Source of the DNA: Tolypothrix bouteillei VB521301 | GTDB taxonomy: Bacteria > Cyanobacteriota > Cyanobacteriia > Cyanobacteriales > Nostocaceae | DNA: 64,000 nt | Direction: 5' to 3' | NCBI RefSeq assembly: GCF_000760695.4 | Contig: NZ_JHEG04000001.1 | Span: 6,268,204 to 6,332,203, forward strand | Shown: in pieces, positions 28,606 through 40,700 of the stretch | Numbering within the stretch: position 1 is the first letter of the stretch | Layout of the letters: each line of letters opens with the position of its first letter | The notes under the pieces: generated by a model | Told to the model about the DNA's origin: nothing | Databases searched by the model: none | The model's input: the letters and a program-made list of their open reading frames with translations, nothing else | Program-made: the position numbers and the translations under genes

Positions 28606-30258
28606 CTAAAACACAATTACAGTTCTGAGAGTCCCTTGCCAAATTGTACTGTTGGAAGTGCTGTTATCAGCATTTGTGACTATTGACAGTATAGGAGTAA
28701 TACTGAGATTATCGTTAAGCTCTAAATTGTAAAATGTTTCAAAGTTAACCTGATTTGCATTTCCCAATGCGTTAGTGACGAAAGGTTGACCAACAGCGAT
28801 CCCCGCAGTCGTTCCAGGAATGAAGAGGTTGCGAAGACCCAATCCCACCGACCAACTGAAGGAGTGCAAATCCAAGTCCTGGTTGATAGCGGTATTAAAT
28901 CCCTGATAATTCCCAAATCCCAACCGACTAAATACCCCTACATAACGGTTAAGGGCGTACTCTGCATTCACACCAAAGGCATTAATATCAGTATTATTAA
29001 TTGCGGCATTAGTATATTGTACTCTTAATGCAAAGCGATCGCGGGCAGCGTATTCCAGTTCCACACTGGTTTGGTACCTATCCCCAAACAAACCCCCATC
29101 ATTGCTGGAGTTGGGATTATTGGCGTCAGCAGCAACATAGAGAGAACGGAAAGTAAAAGGTCCGCTACCTGGATTCCATGAAAGAACAGCTCCTGCACCG
29201 CCGTTGCGATCGATTTGGTTTTGGACAATCAGGGGGTTATTCAGAAAAAAGCTAGAACTAAAATCAACAGCTTCGTTGTTGGCATAAGTATTACGGTCAA
29301 TAAAATCCCGTGGCGAAATTTTTGCCCCAACAGTCACCGCTAAATCGGAAACCGGGCGAAAAGTGTAATACAAACGCCTGAGACTGAGACCCGAATCGGC
29401 TTCTATGTAATCAAGTCCGCCGCCATTGGCAATCAAACCGCTTGTTCCTAACAGGTTGACATTTTTCTCTTGCGCCTGTCCAATACTATCGAGACCGTTA
29501 TTACCTGCTTCCAACTGAGTTAGAAGTAAATCATTACCGTTAAAACTTGTTAAGAAATTTAACCGTTCGCGAGCAATTATAGTAGTACTCGAGTTGCTAC
29601 CATTAGTGAAGGCAAGAATCACCTGTCCTTTGAGTTTGGTCGTAGTAGAAAATTCATTCGCCTCAAGTTGAGTCGCCCGCTCTTCGGTAGACGCTATCCT
29701 TTGCTGCAATTGATCCAAGGCAGAGCGGTAATCTTTTTGCAGTCGCCTTAGAGTCACCAAATCCTCTTGAATGTACTGCTCGCCAATGGCATTGACAATT
29801 AAACCATCCACTTTATCTAAAGTAGTCGCTAGAGCAGCAGCAAATTCATAACGAGACACAGGGCGGTTACCGCGAAACTTACCATCAGAATACCCAGAGA
29901 GAATGCCGTAGCGTTCCATGAGCGATCGCAATGCTTGATAAGCCCAGTCAGTTGGTTGAACATCAGACAATTCTGTAACCGAAGTTGGTGGAGCAAACTC
30001 TTGAGCTACAGTGTCTGATGATGCTGAATTATCGGTAAAATCTTCAGATAATTCATCCTTTGCATCTGTTTCCCCATCCGTTGCCAAATCCATCGCCGTT
30101 GAGGTAATTGCCTCTTGGCGCTGTAGAGAAGGCAAAGAATTCGCCATGGAAGGAAAGCACAGTTGGCTAAAAATGATACAGCCAATCGAACTGCCCGCCA
30201 ACAGTTTATGAGAACGAATTCTCTGCCACTTGCATTGCTTAACGCTCAACTCCATCAT
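28606..30258 (-). CDS. Iron uptake porin (SLH plus OprB-type barrel)
   Basis: A 550-residue outer-membrane protein. A signal peptide occupies about the first 40 residues (cleavage near SMANS). An SLH domain follows (VQPTDWAYQALRSLMERYGI, GYSDGKFRGNRPVSRYEFAAAL), which anchors the protein to peptidoglycan. A coiled segment (LRRLQKDYRSALDQLQQRI) leads into a beta-barrel of the cyanobacterial OprB/SomA family ending VIVF, a typical C-terminal aromatic strand. This family forms the main cyanobacterial porins and has been linked to iron uptake. Two consecutive ATGs begin the gene. Monocistronic. Confidence 0.9.
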   Translation of the reverse strand: MMELSVKQCKWQRIRSHKLLAGSSIGCIIFSQLCFPSMANSLPSLQRQEAITSTAMDLATDGETDAKDELSEDFTDNSASSDTVAQEFAPPTSVTELSDVQPTDWAYQALRSLMERYGILSGYSDGKFRGNRPVSRYEFAAALATTLDKVDGLIVNAIGEQYIQEDLVTLRRLQKDYRSALDQLQQRIASTEERATQLEANEFSTTTKLKGQVILAFTNGSNSSTTIIARERLNFLTSFNGNDLLLTQLEAGNNGLDSIGQAQEKNVNLLGTSGLIANGGGLDYIEADSGLSLRRLYYTFRPVSDLAVTVGAKISPRDFIDRNTYANNEAVDFSSSFFLNNPLIVQNQIDRNGGAGAVLSWNPGSGPFTFRSLYVAADANNPNSSNDGGLFGDRYQTSVELEYAARDRFALRVQYTNAAINNTDINAFGVNAEYALNRYVGVFSRLGFGNYQGFNTAINQDLDLHSFSWSVGLGLRNLFIPGTTAGIAVGQPFVTNALGNANQVNFETFYNLELNDNLSITPILSIVTNADNSTSNSTIWQGTLRTVIVF

Positions 30259-30275
30259 TTTTTTATTTAAAGTTG

Positions 30276-30707
30276 CTAGGCAGTTACTTGCTGTGCAGTT
30301 TCTTGTTTAGCAGCAGAGCCTTGAGTACCCAGTTGAATCAGTTCTACCTTATATCCATCTGGATCTTCCACAAATGCGATCGTCGTAGAACCATGTTTCA
30401 TGGGACCCGGTTCCCGTACCACTCTAGCACCACGTTTTTTAATTTCCTCACAAGTTGCGTAGATATCATCAACTCCAAGAGCAATGTGACCGTATGCATT
30501 ACCCAAATCGTACTTATCTACGCCCCAGTTGTAAGTCAGTTCCAGTACCGTATGGTCGCTTTCGTCACCATAGCCAACAAACGCCAGAGTAAACTCACCT
30601 CCAGGATAATCCTTTCGCCGCAGTAGTTTCATTCCCAGAATTTCACAGTAAAACTTTAAAGATTCTTCAAGATTACCCACCCGTAGCATTGTATGCAGGA
30701 GCCGCAT
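30276..30707 (-). CDS. gloA: Lactoylglutathione lyase (glyoxalase I)
   Basis: A 143-residue enzyme that isomerises the methylglyoxal-glutathione adduct to S-lactoylglutathione. It has the vicinal-oxygen-chelate fold: [16 protein letters not shown] at the N terminus, [15 protein letters not shown] and [11 protein letters not shown] supply the four metal ligands (His, Glu, His, Glu). The ATG at 30707 is chosen because GGGG lies 9 bases before it and it gives the standard start MRLLHTML; a longer frame upstream lacks support. The last ~15 residues ([12 protein letters not shown]) are a low-complexity tail. Confidence 0.93.
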   Translation of the reverse strand: MRLLHTMLRVGNLEESLKFYCEILGMKLLRRKDYPGGEFTLAFVGYGDESDHTVLELTYNWGVDKYDLGNAYGHIALGVDDIYATCEEIKKRGARVVREPGPMKHGSTTIAFVEDPDGYKVELIQLGTQGSAAKQETAQQVTA

Positions 30708-30824
30708 AATTTTTCCCCTTTGATAGTTCCGCATTAATTGTAAGGGATTGGGCATTGGAGATTTTGGATTTTGGATTTTAGATCAAGAACCTACCTCCAT
30801 CTCCCTTGTCCCCAGCTCCCTACC

Positions 30825-31448
30825 TTAGTCCCTACTCAACCCTCCGCGATAACCCGTAATCAGACGACTACCATCTTTAAAAATATGAACTTCTATCTGG
30901 TCGCTAGCCCAAGAAATTTGGTCTTGAAAAGCAGGGTTGAGAACGTGAATCCTCTGATTGCTAGAAGATACAGGAGAAACTGGTGAATTGATTGCGAGTG
31001 ACTCAACATAAGGACCATCAATCAGAATATCCAACTGTTCTAATAAATCTTGAGCACCAGCAGGTGCGTAAGGCGATCGCAATTGCTCTATAGTAAAACC
31101 GGAAAAAGACATAACATTCAGCCCAGCTGCTTTCACTTTACGAGCAACAGAAGCCAGTGCGGGGGCTTGCCAAAAAGGTTCTCCCCCAGAAAATGTCACC
31201 CCTTGATTGCGAGGCTTGCTGAGAATTTTCTCAACTAAGCTATCAACCGATACCAATTGGTTAATTTCAAACGACCAAGATTCCAAATTAAAACAACCCG
31301 GACACTCCCGCAAACAACCCTGCACCCAAACAACAGCACGGCATCCGGGACCATTAACCTCTGATTCATCCACGTAGCCCATAATGTTGAGATATCCAGC
31401 GGGAATCTCAATCAAAGAAAGATAAGGATTTGTTTTGTGTTGGGTCAT
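30825..31448 (-). CDS. 4Fe-4S radical SAM protein, NrdG-like activase
   Basis: A 207-residue protein with CLRECPGC, the CxxxCxxC cluster motif of radical SAM enzymes, preceded by GCRAVVWVQG, and the SAM-binding GGEPFWQ. These features match the anaerobic ribonucleotide reductase activase (NrdG) and pyruvate formate-lyase activase group. No nrdD-type substrate gene is nearby; the neighbours are gloA and eno. It may activate a glycyl radical enzyme elsewhere or have a different role, so the function is given only at family level. Confidence 0.8.
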   Translation of the reverse strand: MTQHKTNPYLSLIEIPAGYLNIMGYVDESEVNGPGCRAVVWVQGCLRECPGCFNLESWSFEINQLVSVDSLVEKILSKPRNQGVTFSGGEPFWQAPALASVARKVKAAGLNVMSFSGFTIEQLRSPYAPAGAQDLLEQLDILIDGPYVESLAINSPVSPVSSSNQRIHVLNPAFQDQISWASDQIEVHIFKDGSRLITGYRGGLSRD

Positions 31449-33113
<1,665 letters not shown>

Positions 33114-33126
33114 AAAATGGCTAATG

Positions 33127-33179
33127 GCTAATGGCTAATTGCTATCTGTACTATTAGCCATTAGCAATTAGCCATTAGC
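33127..33179. terminator. Hairpin between convergent eno and argC
   Basis: Perfect 18-bp arms beginning GCTAATGGCTAATTGCTA pair with the inverse at 33162-33179 around a 17-base loop. The stem is built from GGCTAAT heptamer repeats, so a tandem repeat has become a hairpin. On the minus strand it is followed by CCATTTTTTA, suggesting it ends the argC transcript; on the plus strand it ends eno without a T-run. Confidence 0.65.
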
Positions 33180-33182
33180 ACT

Positions 33183-34241
33183 TTAAGGATAAAACCCCAA
33201 CTTCGGTAATCCTAATGTTTCATCCCAGTCCATCATGATATTAAGACACTGGATTGCTTGCCCTGCTTGTCCTTTGATTAAATTATCAATGACTGATATA
33301 ACGATCGCACGACCAGTACGGGGATCGACTTCTATACCGATATAACAAAGGTTGCTACCGTAAGCCCACTTCGTTTGAGGATAAATGCCCGGATCGCAAA
33401 TTTTTACCCAAGGGGAGTTACGGTAGAAAGCTCGATAAATTGTAATTAAATCATCTCTCACCAAACCGGGGTCGCGGAGTGTGGAATACACTGTTGCTAA
33501 GATGCCGCGTACCATGGGAATTAAGTGTGGTGTAAATTGAATTGTTACCTCATGCCCTGCTAAATCGCTACAAATCTGCTCGATTTCTGGGGTGTGGTGG
33601 TGACGGGAAACACTGTATGCGGCTAAAGAATTGTCTGCCTCTGCCAGCAACATATTGATTTTTGCTTGACGACCGCTACCAGATGTGCCTGATTTGGCAT
33701 CGATAATCGCAGTTTCAGGGACGATTAACCCTTGCTTGAGGAGTGGGGAAAGTGCGAGCAAACTGGCTGTGGGATAGCAACCGGGACAACCAACTAGTTG
33801 CGCTTCGGTCAAGCGATCGCGATAAAGCTCCGGTAAGCCGTATACAGCAAGAGCCGCTGTTGAGCGATCTTTTCGCTCCTTACTGTACCAAGCGGTGTAA
33901 GTTGCTAGATGGCTAAATCGATAATCTGCACTTAAATCGAGTACTTTACACCCTTTCTCTAAAAGTTGTGGTGCAATTTCGCAAGCTTGACCGTTTGGCA
34001 AACACAGAAATACTGCTTCACATCGCTGAGCAATAACTTCAGGATCGACAGCCTCGATTTTTTGGTTAACAGCGTGAGCCAATTGAGGATAAAGATCTGC
34101 AAATGGTTTGCCTATACTGCTCTCATTGCCTAAATAAACGAGTTCGACTTCTGGATGATCCATTAACAGCCGCACTAACTGCACTCCACCGTAGTCTGAC
34201 GCGCCAACAACTCCAACCGGAACGCGCCCAAAATTGCCCAT
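33183..34241 (-). CDS. argC: N-acetyl-gamma-glutamyl-phosphate reductase
   Basis: A 352-residue NADPH-dependent enzyme of arginine biosynthesis reducing N-acetylglutamyl phosphate to the semialdehyde. The catalytic Cys lies in [11 protein letters not shown]; the C-terminal domain has HHHTPEIEQ and the [13 protein letters not shown] segment. The ATG at 34241 is preferred (AAGGA 11 bases upstream, usual [14 protein letters not shown] start). In the dinucleotide-binding loop GASGYxG the Gly is Asp16 (GAC), a one-base change from GGC. This may be a natural variant or a defect, as discussed separately. Family identity is clear. Confidence 0.93.
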   Translation of the reverse strand: MGNFGRVPVGVVGASDYGGVQLVRLLMDHPEVELVYLGNESSIGKPFADLYPQLAHAVNQKIEAVDPEVIAQRCEAVFLCLPNGQACEIAPQLLEKGCKVLDLSADYRFSHLATYTAWYSKERKDRSTAALAVYGLPELYRDRLTEAQLVGCPGCYPTASLLALSPLLKQGLIVPETAIIDAKSGTSGSGRQAKINMLLAEADNSLAAYSVSRHHHTPEIEQICSDLAGHEVTIQFTPHLIPMVRGILATVYSTLRDPGLVRDDLITIYRAFYRNSPWVKICDPGIYPQTKWAYGSNLCYIGIEVDPRTGRAIVISVIDNLIKGQAGQAIQCLNIMMDWDETLGLPKLGFYP

Positions 34242-34331
34242 AGAGATTAAATCCTTATCTGCTCTTAGTGAATTTGCCACTCAACTATCAGCTATTACTC
34301 CTTTCTCGCTCTAAAGTTACCAAATTTTTGT

Positions 34332-34380
34332 TAGGTGAGCATTGCCCACCAACAGCGAATGGTTGGCAATGCCCACCCTA
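34332..34380. repeat. Inverted repeat of the GGGTGGGCATTGCCC family
   Basis: TTAGGTGAGCATTGCCC and GGCAATGCCCACCCTA form imperfect inverted arms around AACAGCGAAT. It sits in the 375-bp gap upstream of ribBA, with a sequence family shared with 31722 and 54411. Otherwise the gap is unremarkable. Confidence 0.6.
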
Positions 34381-34616
34381 CTACGCCTTTAGGTAATATA
34401 ACTGGCGATAAGGAACTAGTCTGATAGCTAACTGCTAACGGTTTATCGCTACTCTGCGTGTTGCTGCTTTTGAAGCACCATTAAAAACCAATTTTAGGTC
34501 AGTCTTTGATATGTTAACTAATCTTACTGGCAGGACTTCCGAAGTAATCCAAAAGAGCTACAATCAAAAACAAGCATTTGTTAAAAAAATTTACGTTTGC
34601 TAGCTGGGGATCGCCT

Positions 34617-36299
34617 GTGTCGCAGCATATCACCTCTTCAACTCAAAGTTTTAAATTTGATTCGATTGATACCGCCCTGGCAGATTTAAAAGCAGGTCGC
34701 CCAATCGTCGTAGTAGATGACGAGAACAGAGAAAATGAGGGCGACTTGATTTGTGCTGCCCAATTTGCCACCCCGGACATCATTAATTTTATGGCAGTGG
34801 AAGCACGGGGTCTTATTTGTTTGGCAATGATGGGCGATCGCTTGGACGAACTCGACCTACCATTGATGGTAACTAATATTACAGATACCAACCAAACTGC
34901 CTTCACTGTCAGTATTGATGCGGGACCGGAGTTAGGAGTTTCCACTGGTATTTCAGCAGAAGACCGTGCTCGTACCATCCAGGTGGCTATCAACCCAGCC
35001 ACAAAACCCCTAGATTTGCGCCGTCCCGGTCATATTTTTCCCATTCGTGCTAGAGAAGGAGGCGTACTCAAACGGGCAGGTCATACGGAAGCTGCCGTTG
35101 ACTTATCCCGATTAGCTGGATTGTACCCTGCAGGAGTTATTTGCGAAATTCAAAACTCCGATGGTTCCATGGCACGGTTACCGCAATTGTTTGACTATGC
35201 CACCCAGCACAATCTCAAAATCATTAGCATCGCCGATTTAATCAGTTACCGCCTACAGCACGATCGCTTGATCAAACGGGAAACTGTTGCCGATTTACCA
35301 ACCCAATTCGGTCATTTCAAAATTTATGCCTACCGACACACTTTAGACAATACAGAACACGTCGCTATTGTCAAGGGAAATCCTGCGGAATTTGATGACA
35401 ATCCAGTCATGGTGCGGATGCACTCAGAATGTCTCACCGGAGATGCTTTGGGTTCCTTACGCTGTGACTGTCGGATGCAATTGCAAGCAGCCCTAAAAAT
35501 GCTGGAAAACGCGGGTCAGGGCGTTGTCGTTTATTTGCGACAAGAAGGTCGGGGAATAGGGTTGGTTAACAAATTAAAAGCATACTCCCTACAGGACATG
35601 GGACTCGATACCGTAGAAGCAAATCAAAGGTTGGGATTCGCAGCCGATTTGCGAGACTACGGTATGGGAGCACAAATGCTGATGGATTTGGGCGTGCATA
35701 AAATTCGCCTGATTACAAACAATCCCCGAAAAATAGCAGGGTTAAAAGGCTATGGCTTAGAAGTCGTCGATCGCGTACCCCTATTAATTGAAGCAAACGA
35801 CTACAATACCTACTACCTCACAACAAAAGCGAAAAAGCTGGGTCATATGCTGTTACAAACTTACCTAGTAACAGTAGCGATTCACTGGCAAGACGATCCA
35901 AAAGCAGTCACAGAACGTTACGAACGCTTAGAAAAATTGCGGCATCTGGCAAAAAATTACGACTTATTGTTACAAGAAGAAGCACGTCCCGTAGCCCTAG
36001 CACTGTTTGACGAACCATCCCTCATTGTACATTTAGGCTTCGATCAAGCCAACATTGCAACCTGCGATTGGTACAAGCAGAAAGGGCATCCTTACGCACA
36101 AGCAATTTCTCAGATTTTAGACAATTTGGTAAATTTGCCTTATGTCCAAAAGCTAGAATTTCTGATTTCTCCTGGCATTGACCCCATGAGTAATTTGCAA
36201 GTGCAATTGGATCGGCAAACATTTCCCATCGGGACAATGCCTTCATCTGTTTGTTGCGAACAGTTGGGAACTCAGAAGATTTACAGTTTTGGTAGGTAG
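34617..36299 (+). CDS. ribBA: Bifunctional riboflavin biosynthesis protein RibBA
   Basis: A 560-residue fusion of two committed riboflavin enzymes. Residues about 10-205 are 3,4-dihydroxy-2-butanone-4-phosphate synthase (DDENRENEGDL; GHTEAAVDLSRLAGL). Residues about 210-410 are GTP cyclohydrolase II (zinc ligands in SECLTGDALGSLRCDC; RQEGRGIGLVNKLKAYSLQ). A further 150 residues form the C-terminal extension common in cyanobacteria. GTG at 34617 is preferred: GGGGA lies six bases upstream and the homologous N terminus begins about here. A TTG further upstream is possible. No FMN riboswitch was recognised in the leader. Confidence 0.93.
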   Translation: MSQHITSSTQSFKFDSIDTALADLKAGRPIVVVDDENRENEGDLICAAQFATPDIINFMAVEARGLICLAMMGDRLDELDLPLMVTNITDTNQTAFTVSIDAGPELGVSTGISAEDRARTIQVAINPATKPLDLRRPGHIFPIRAREGGVLKRAGHTEAAVDLSRLAGLYPAGVICEIQNSDGSMARLPQLFDYATQHNLKIISIADLISYRLQHDRLIKRETVADLPTQFGHFKIYAYRHTLDNTEHVAIVKGNPAEFDDNPVMVRMHSECLTGDALGSLRCDCRMQLQAALKMLENAGQGVVVYLRQEGRGIGLVNKLKAYSLQDMGLDTVEANQRLGFAADLRDYGMGAQMLMDLGVHKIRLITNNPRKIAGLKGYGLEVVDRVPLLIEANDYNTYYLTTKAKKLGHMLLQTYLVTVAIHWQDDPKAVTERYERLEKLRHLAKNYDLLLQEEARPVALALFDEPSLIVHLGFDQANIATCDWYKQKGHPYAQAISQILDNLVNLPYVQKLEFLISPGIDPMSNLQVQLDRQTFPIGTMPSSVCCEQLGTQKIYSFGR

Positions 36300-36530
36300 A
36301 TGAAACCCAACATTGTACCCAAAAGTACAGAAGATAGATCGTAGGTTCGGTTGAGGAACAAAACTTTTTCAAGACTTTGTTAGGTTTAGTGCCTCAACCC
36401 AACCCGCATCAAATTTGTTCTAAATATGGAAACAAAACTTTATCCTAAAAACCCGGTTGTTACTTAAGTTTTATCTTCAGTCTTCTTCCTAATTTACGAC
36501 TTGGATAAGTTATAAATTTTAAACCGTGTG

Positions 36531-36557
36531 GGTTGGGTTGAGGAACAAAACCCAACC
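36531..36557. repeat. GGTTGGGTT inverted repeat
   Basis: GGTTGGGTT-gaggaacaa-AACCCAACC is a small dispersed palindrome; imperfect relatives are at 36340-36405, 44971-44996 and 50139-50174. It lies in the 340-bp gap after ribBA, which holds no other recognisable feature. Confidence 0.65.
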
Positions 36558-36641
36558 TACTAAATACAACGGTTGTAAAGAATTTTTTGTTAAATAGCAA
36601 ACACTGTTATCAAGATTGAGCCAATAATTATTTGTGGTAAA

Positions 36642-37394
36642 TCAATTTTTATGCTTTTTAATGGGTTGTGGTGCTTCCTGACCTTTAAGCAACGGCTCAT
36701 TCGCTAACTCTGAATCTAAACCTACACCCTCTGCTGTTAACAATGTTTCCCAATCTGCTTTTAATTGTGCATCATCGGGATGGGAGAAAAGCAACTGAGC
36801 TAAAGTAGCAAGGCTATCTTGCCAAATTCCAGCTTGTGCATAAAGAGCTACACGCTCTTGCGTAGTTGCATTCTTTATCTTTGCCATCAATTGTGGTTCA
36901 GGTTGAATGCGCTTAATAGAACCTCTGACAACCTTATCAGAGGAACGTTCTGTTGGATTACAAATGACTGATAAGAACCAACGATATTCCTTGCCTACAT
37001 CGAGAGAGGTTACCGTCAGGGGAAGCTCGACAAATCCAGCTTTACCACTTGGTTTGTAAGTTTGCTTGAAGAATCTTTTATTTTCATCCTGCACGAGTAG
37101 CTCTAATGTAGCATTGGAAGTTTGAGAAGGAATATAGAAAAAGAATACAGGGTTCGCTACTGTTGTCAAGCCTATGTTTGATTGGGGAACTATAGCAGTC
37201 AATTGCTTGTTTACTGATAAACAACTGTTATTCACTCGCGCTCCGGCTGCTACGCGTCTGCCAGGTACTCCTATATTAGAAGGTGCTTTGAACCTTATCC
37301 GAGCTTCTGCAGGTGCAAAAGGAATCAGGAATGACAACCCCAAGACAGCAGCAAAGGATTTTGTTAGAAGTCTGCGTTTTAGAAAGATATTCAT
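36642..37394 (-). CDS. DUF928 family exported protein
   Basis: A 250-residue protein of unknown function found in cyanobacteria. A signal peptide is clear (KSFAAVLGLSFLIPFAPAEARI). The body contains the DUF928-style pattern of a beta-sandwich domain (FFFYIPSQTSNATLELLVQDEN, YRWFLSVICNP), followed by an alpha-helical tail (LYAQAGIWQDSLATLAQL). Cyanobacterial DUF928 genes often neighbour CHASE2 and CHAT genes; both occur in the next 10 kb here, which supports the assignment. ATGs at 37394 and 37406 are both possible. Confidence 0.8.
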   Translation of the reverse strand: MNIFLKRRLLTKSFAAVLGLSFLIPFAPAEARIRFKAPSNIGVPGRRVAAGARVNNSCLSVNKQLTAIVPQSNIGLTTVANPVFFFYIPSQTSNATLELLVQDENKRFFKQTYKPSGKAGFVELPLTVTSLDVGKEYRWFLSVICNPTERSSDKVVRGSIKRIQPEPQLMAKIKNATTQERVALYAQAGIWQDSLATLAQLLFSHPDDAQLKADWETLLTAEGVGLDSELANEPLLKGQEAPQPIKKHKN

Positions 37395-37734
37395 AATAAC
37401 ACCCATACGCAAAAACCTGTTTCAATAGTGGTTGAAAGAAAACTTACCCTGTGTATTTTTTAACTATTTCACTGTGTATTATATAGGAAAGACCTCAGAA
37501 TGCACTTGCAAAATTTGTAATTTTATACAACTTGAGCTTACACTACCATTAGCTTCTTTATCTATATATTACAGAATGCAACAAAAATTAACGATAATTT
37601 CCAGTAACTATGAGGAAATCTATACTTTATCGTGAATCACAACTAGATACTTAACATCAATTTCAATTTTTATTAGGAATATAAACTTTTTATACCTTTT
37701 CCCTTTGATAAATTTGTAGTGTTTTGCCAAAACA
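37395..37734. promoter_or_regulatory. AT-rich promoter region between DUF928 gene and redox operon
   Basis: About 340 bases, strongly AT-rich, between divergent genes; it must carry the promoters of both. No repeat or operator stood out. Confidence 0.4.
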
Positions 37735-40700
37735 ATGATTGGTCAAGTTTCAGAAAAAAAAATGCACTTGGTCAGGTGGCTACTGGCAGTCGGCTGGCTG
37801 ACGTTAATCTTCTCTTTATTTTACGATCCAATTTCACCTTGGTTAACAGCTCCCAGTCATTCCATCAGCCCTTTTCGTCTCAATCGTTGGGAGTCTCTCG
37901 ACTCAATCAGTTGCGTTAAGTTTCAGGGAGTGTGTCTCACGGAACAGACATATAGTCTGGGGTCTAGCATCTTTTGGGCAATGGTTATCCCCATCGCGAT
38001 CGTAATTTTGCTAGTGTTCGGTCATGAATTTTGGCGGCGAATTTGTCCGTTGTATTTCTTCTCCCAAATCCCTCGGGCGCTGGGAATCCAACGCAAACGC
38101 AAAATCGTTAACCCAGAAACAAATAGCATTCGTTACGAATTGACAGGTGTAGAGAAAGAGTCTTGGCTGGGTCGCAATTACCTATTCCTGCAATTTGGTT
38201 TATTTTTCTTGGGCTTGAATATCCGCATTTTGGTTGTTAATCGCATGACATTGGGGTTGTTCTTGCTATTGACTATCGCCTCAGCTATTACTGTAGGTTT
38301 TCTTTTCAAGGGAAGAAGTTGGTGTCAGTATTTTTGCCCTATGGCACCCGTACAAATGTTTTACACGGGTCCACGGGGCTTGCTAGGGAGTGATGCTCAC
38401 CTTAAGCCACCACAAAGTATCACCCAGTCTACCTGTAGAACGGTTGATAGTTCCGGTCAAGAAAAAAGTGCTTGTGTGAGTTGTCAATCTCCTTGTATTG
38501 ACATTGACATGGAACGTTCTTACTGGGAGGGAATTACCAGACCCGACCAAAAGCTAGTCTTCTATGGTTATTTTGGTTTGATGGTAGGGTTTTATGTCTT
38601 CTACTTCTTATACTCCGGCAACTGGGACTACTATTATTCTGGGGTGTGGGCTCATGAAGCAGGGCAGTTACGCACACTCTTGGGTCCGGGATTTTACATC
38701 TTCGATCGCCCAATTGCCATCCCAAAGCTAATTGCAGCTCCGGTCACTCTCGCTGTTTTTTGCGCGGCTAGCTATTTTACCTGTGTATCTTTAGAAAAAG
38801 CCTATAGAGCTTATTTGAAACGGAAAAACAAATACCATGATGAGGAACGAGTACTGCACGTCTGTTTTGTCTTGTGTACCTTTGTTTCTTTTAACGTCTT
38901 CTTTATATTTGGCGGTAGCCCCAATTTAAACTTACTACCACATTGGACAGTCCTCTCATTCAACACTTTTATCGTGCTAGTTAGCAGCATATGGCTGGAG
39001 CGCAACTTAGCGCGTAGCAAAGAGCGTTATTCACGCGAAAGTCTAGCCAGTAGATTGCGGTGGCAGTTGGACAAGCTAGCAGTGGACTGGTCAAAGTTGC
39101 TTGAAGGACGTTCATGGCAAGACTTGATTCCAGAAGAAGTGTATGTTCTTGCAAAGCTAGTGCCTAGTTTTAACCGTGCAGATCGAGGGCGAGTTTATAA
39201 AGAAGTTTTGCGTGAAGCTTTAGAAGATGGAAACGTAAGTTCGACGGAAAGTTTGGCAGATTTTAAAGAGCTACGCAAGCAATTGAGTGTAACTGACGAC
39301 GAGCACTATGCTGTCATAGCAGAACTTGGGGTAGAAAATCCAAGCTTACTTGCTCCTCAAAAGCCACTCAGTCGTGAAAACAAATTGCGGATTGAAAGCT
39401 ATAGGCGTGCATTAGATTTGCTGATTCAGGATTTAGTGGCTGGGGGTACACCAATGCATGAGGCGATCGAGCGCCAGCAAAAGCGAATTCTGGCATTGAG
39501 ACAAGAGTACGCTATTACGGCAGATGAACAAGAACAAGTCTTAGCTGAGATGTTTAATCAAGACGGTCTATTACTGCGGACAGCCGAAACCCTGTTGGCT
39601 GGGCTGCAAGAACTGGCTGTACGCGATCAAATACTGTCTAACTCAGTACCAAACCCGCAAGCGTCTATTTATGTTTTGCTGCGAAAAGCTCTGCAGGAGA
39701 GGAAAAAACTGATGACCACTCAGTTACTCGGCATTTTAGAATTGCTAGGAGACTCTCCTGAAGCTTTCAACATTGCTCGTTCAACAGGCATATTGGCAGC
39801 AAATGTCATAGCAGAAATACTGAAGTCTAACAACGAGGAGTTAAGCTGGCAAAAGCGTTTGAGCGCAAGGGTGATGAATTCCTTCAGTCAACAAGACCAG
39901 CTCAGTCAACTTCTCCCATTATCAACACAACTTGGCATTGCTGCCACCACTACTCAAAAACTACAAACAAAACCGTATTTTTTGGATGTTACCACTCCAT
40001 TATTCCCCGAGCGGCACATATTTCGTCCAGAAGCAATTCATAATGTCTTGCTCGAACTCTTACAAGATTTAGATCCCCTGGTACAAGCAGCCAGTCTTTA
40101 TGCCCTGCATCAGATTAATCCTGCTGTTGGTATCCAGCAAGTTCATCAAATACTTAATGCAAAGCACAATAAAGATTGGCTTCTACAGGAAACGGCTCAA
40201 AGCATTCTCACTCAAGCTCAGTCCCAGAATGAACCTGCTCGTGTACCGACTCTCATTGTTCAGGTTAGAGCAATGGGAAGCACAGAAAAGCGAATTTTCC
40301 AGCAGCCGACAATTCGAGTCGGACGGGGACACGAGAACGATATCGTTATTTTAGATAAACGTGTTTCCCGACAACACGCTATATTTTATCTAAGTGACAA
40401 AGGAGTTACGGTTAAAGATTTGGGAAGTGGCAATGGTTTACGGGTTGGAAAGGAGCATATTTACAATCAGCAAAAGCAACTGCAACAGGGAGATTTTGTT
40501 CGCTTTAGCAATGGAGATGAGTTAGTCGTCCTTGTACAATGGGAAATGCGACCTCTCCAAGAAGATCCCATCACTCAATCAAAAGGAACCCTAGAAAAAC
40601 TGTTATGGCTTTATGACAGCAGTTTCTTCCAAGGACTGAAGGCAAATACTTTGATTGAACTAGCTAGGAATGCATACCTGCGGGTTTATCATCCGCAACA

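Noticed and set aside
30708..30755. Upstream extension of gloA
   Set aside because: Adds 16 residues not seen in the family; the downstream ATG has a good ribosome site.
34242..34616. FMN riboswitch upstream of ribBA
   Set aside because: The conserved RFN-element segments were not found in the leader.
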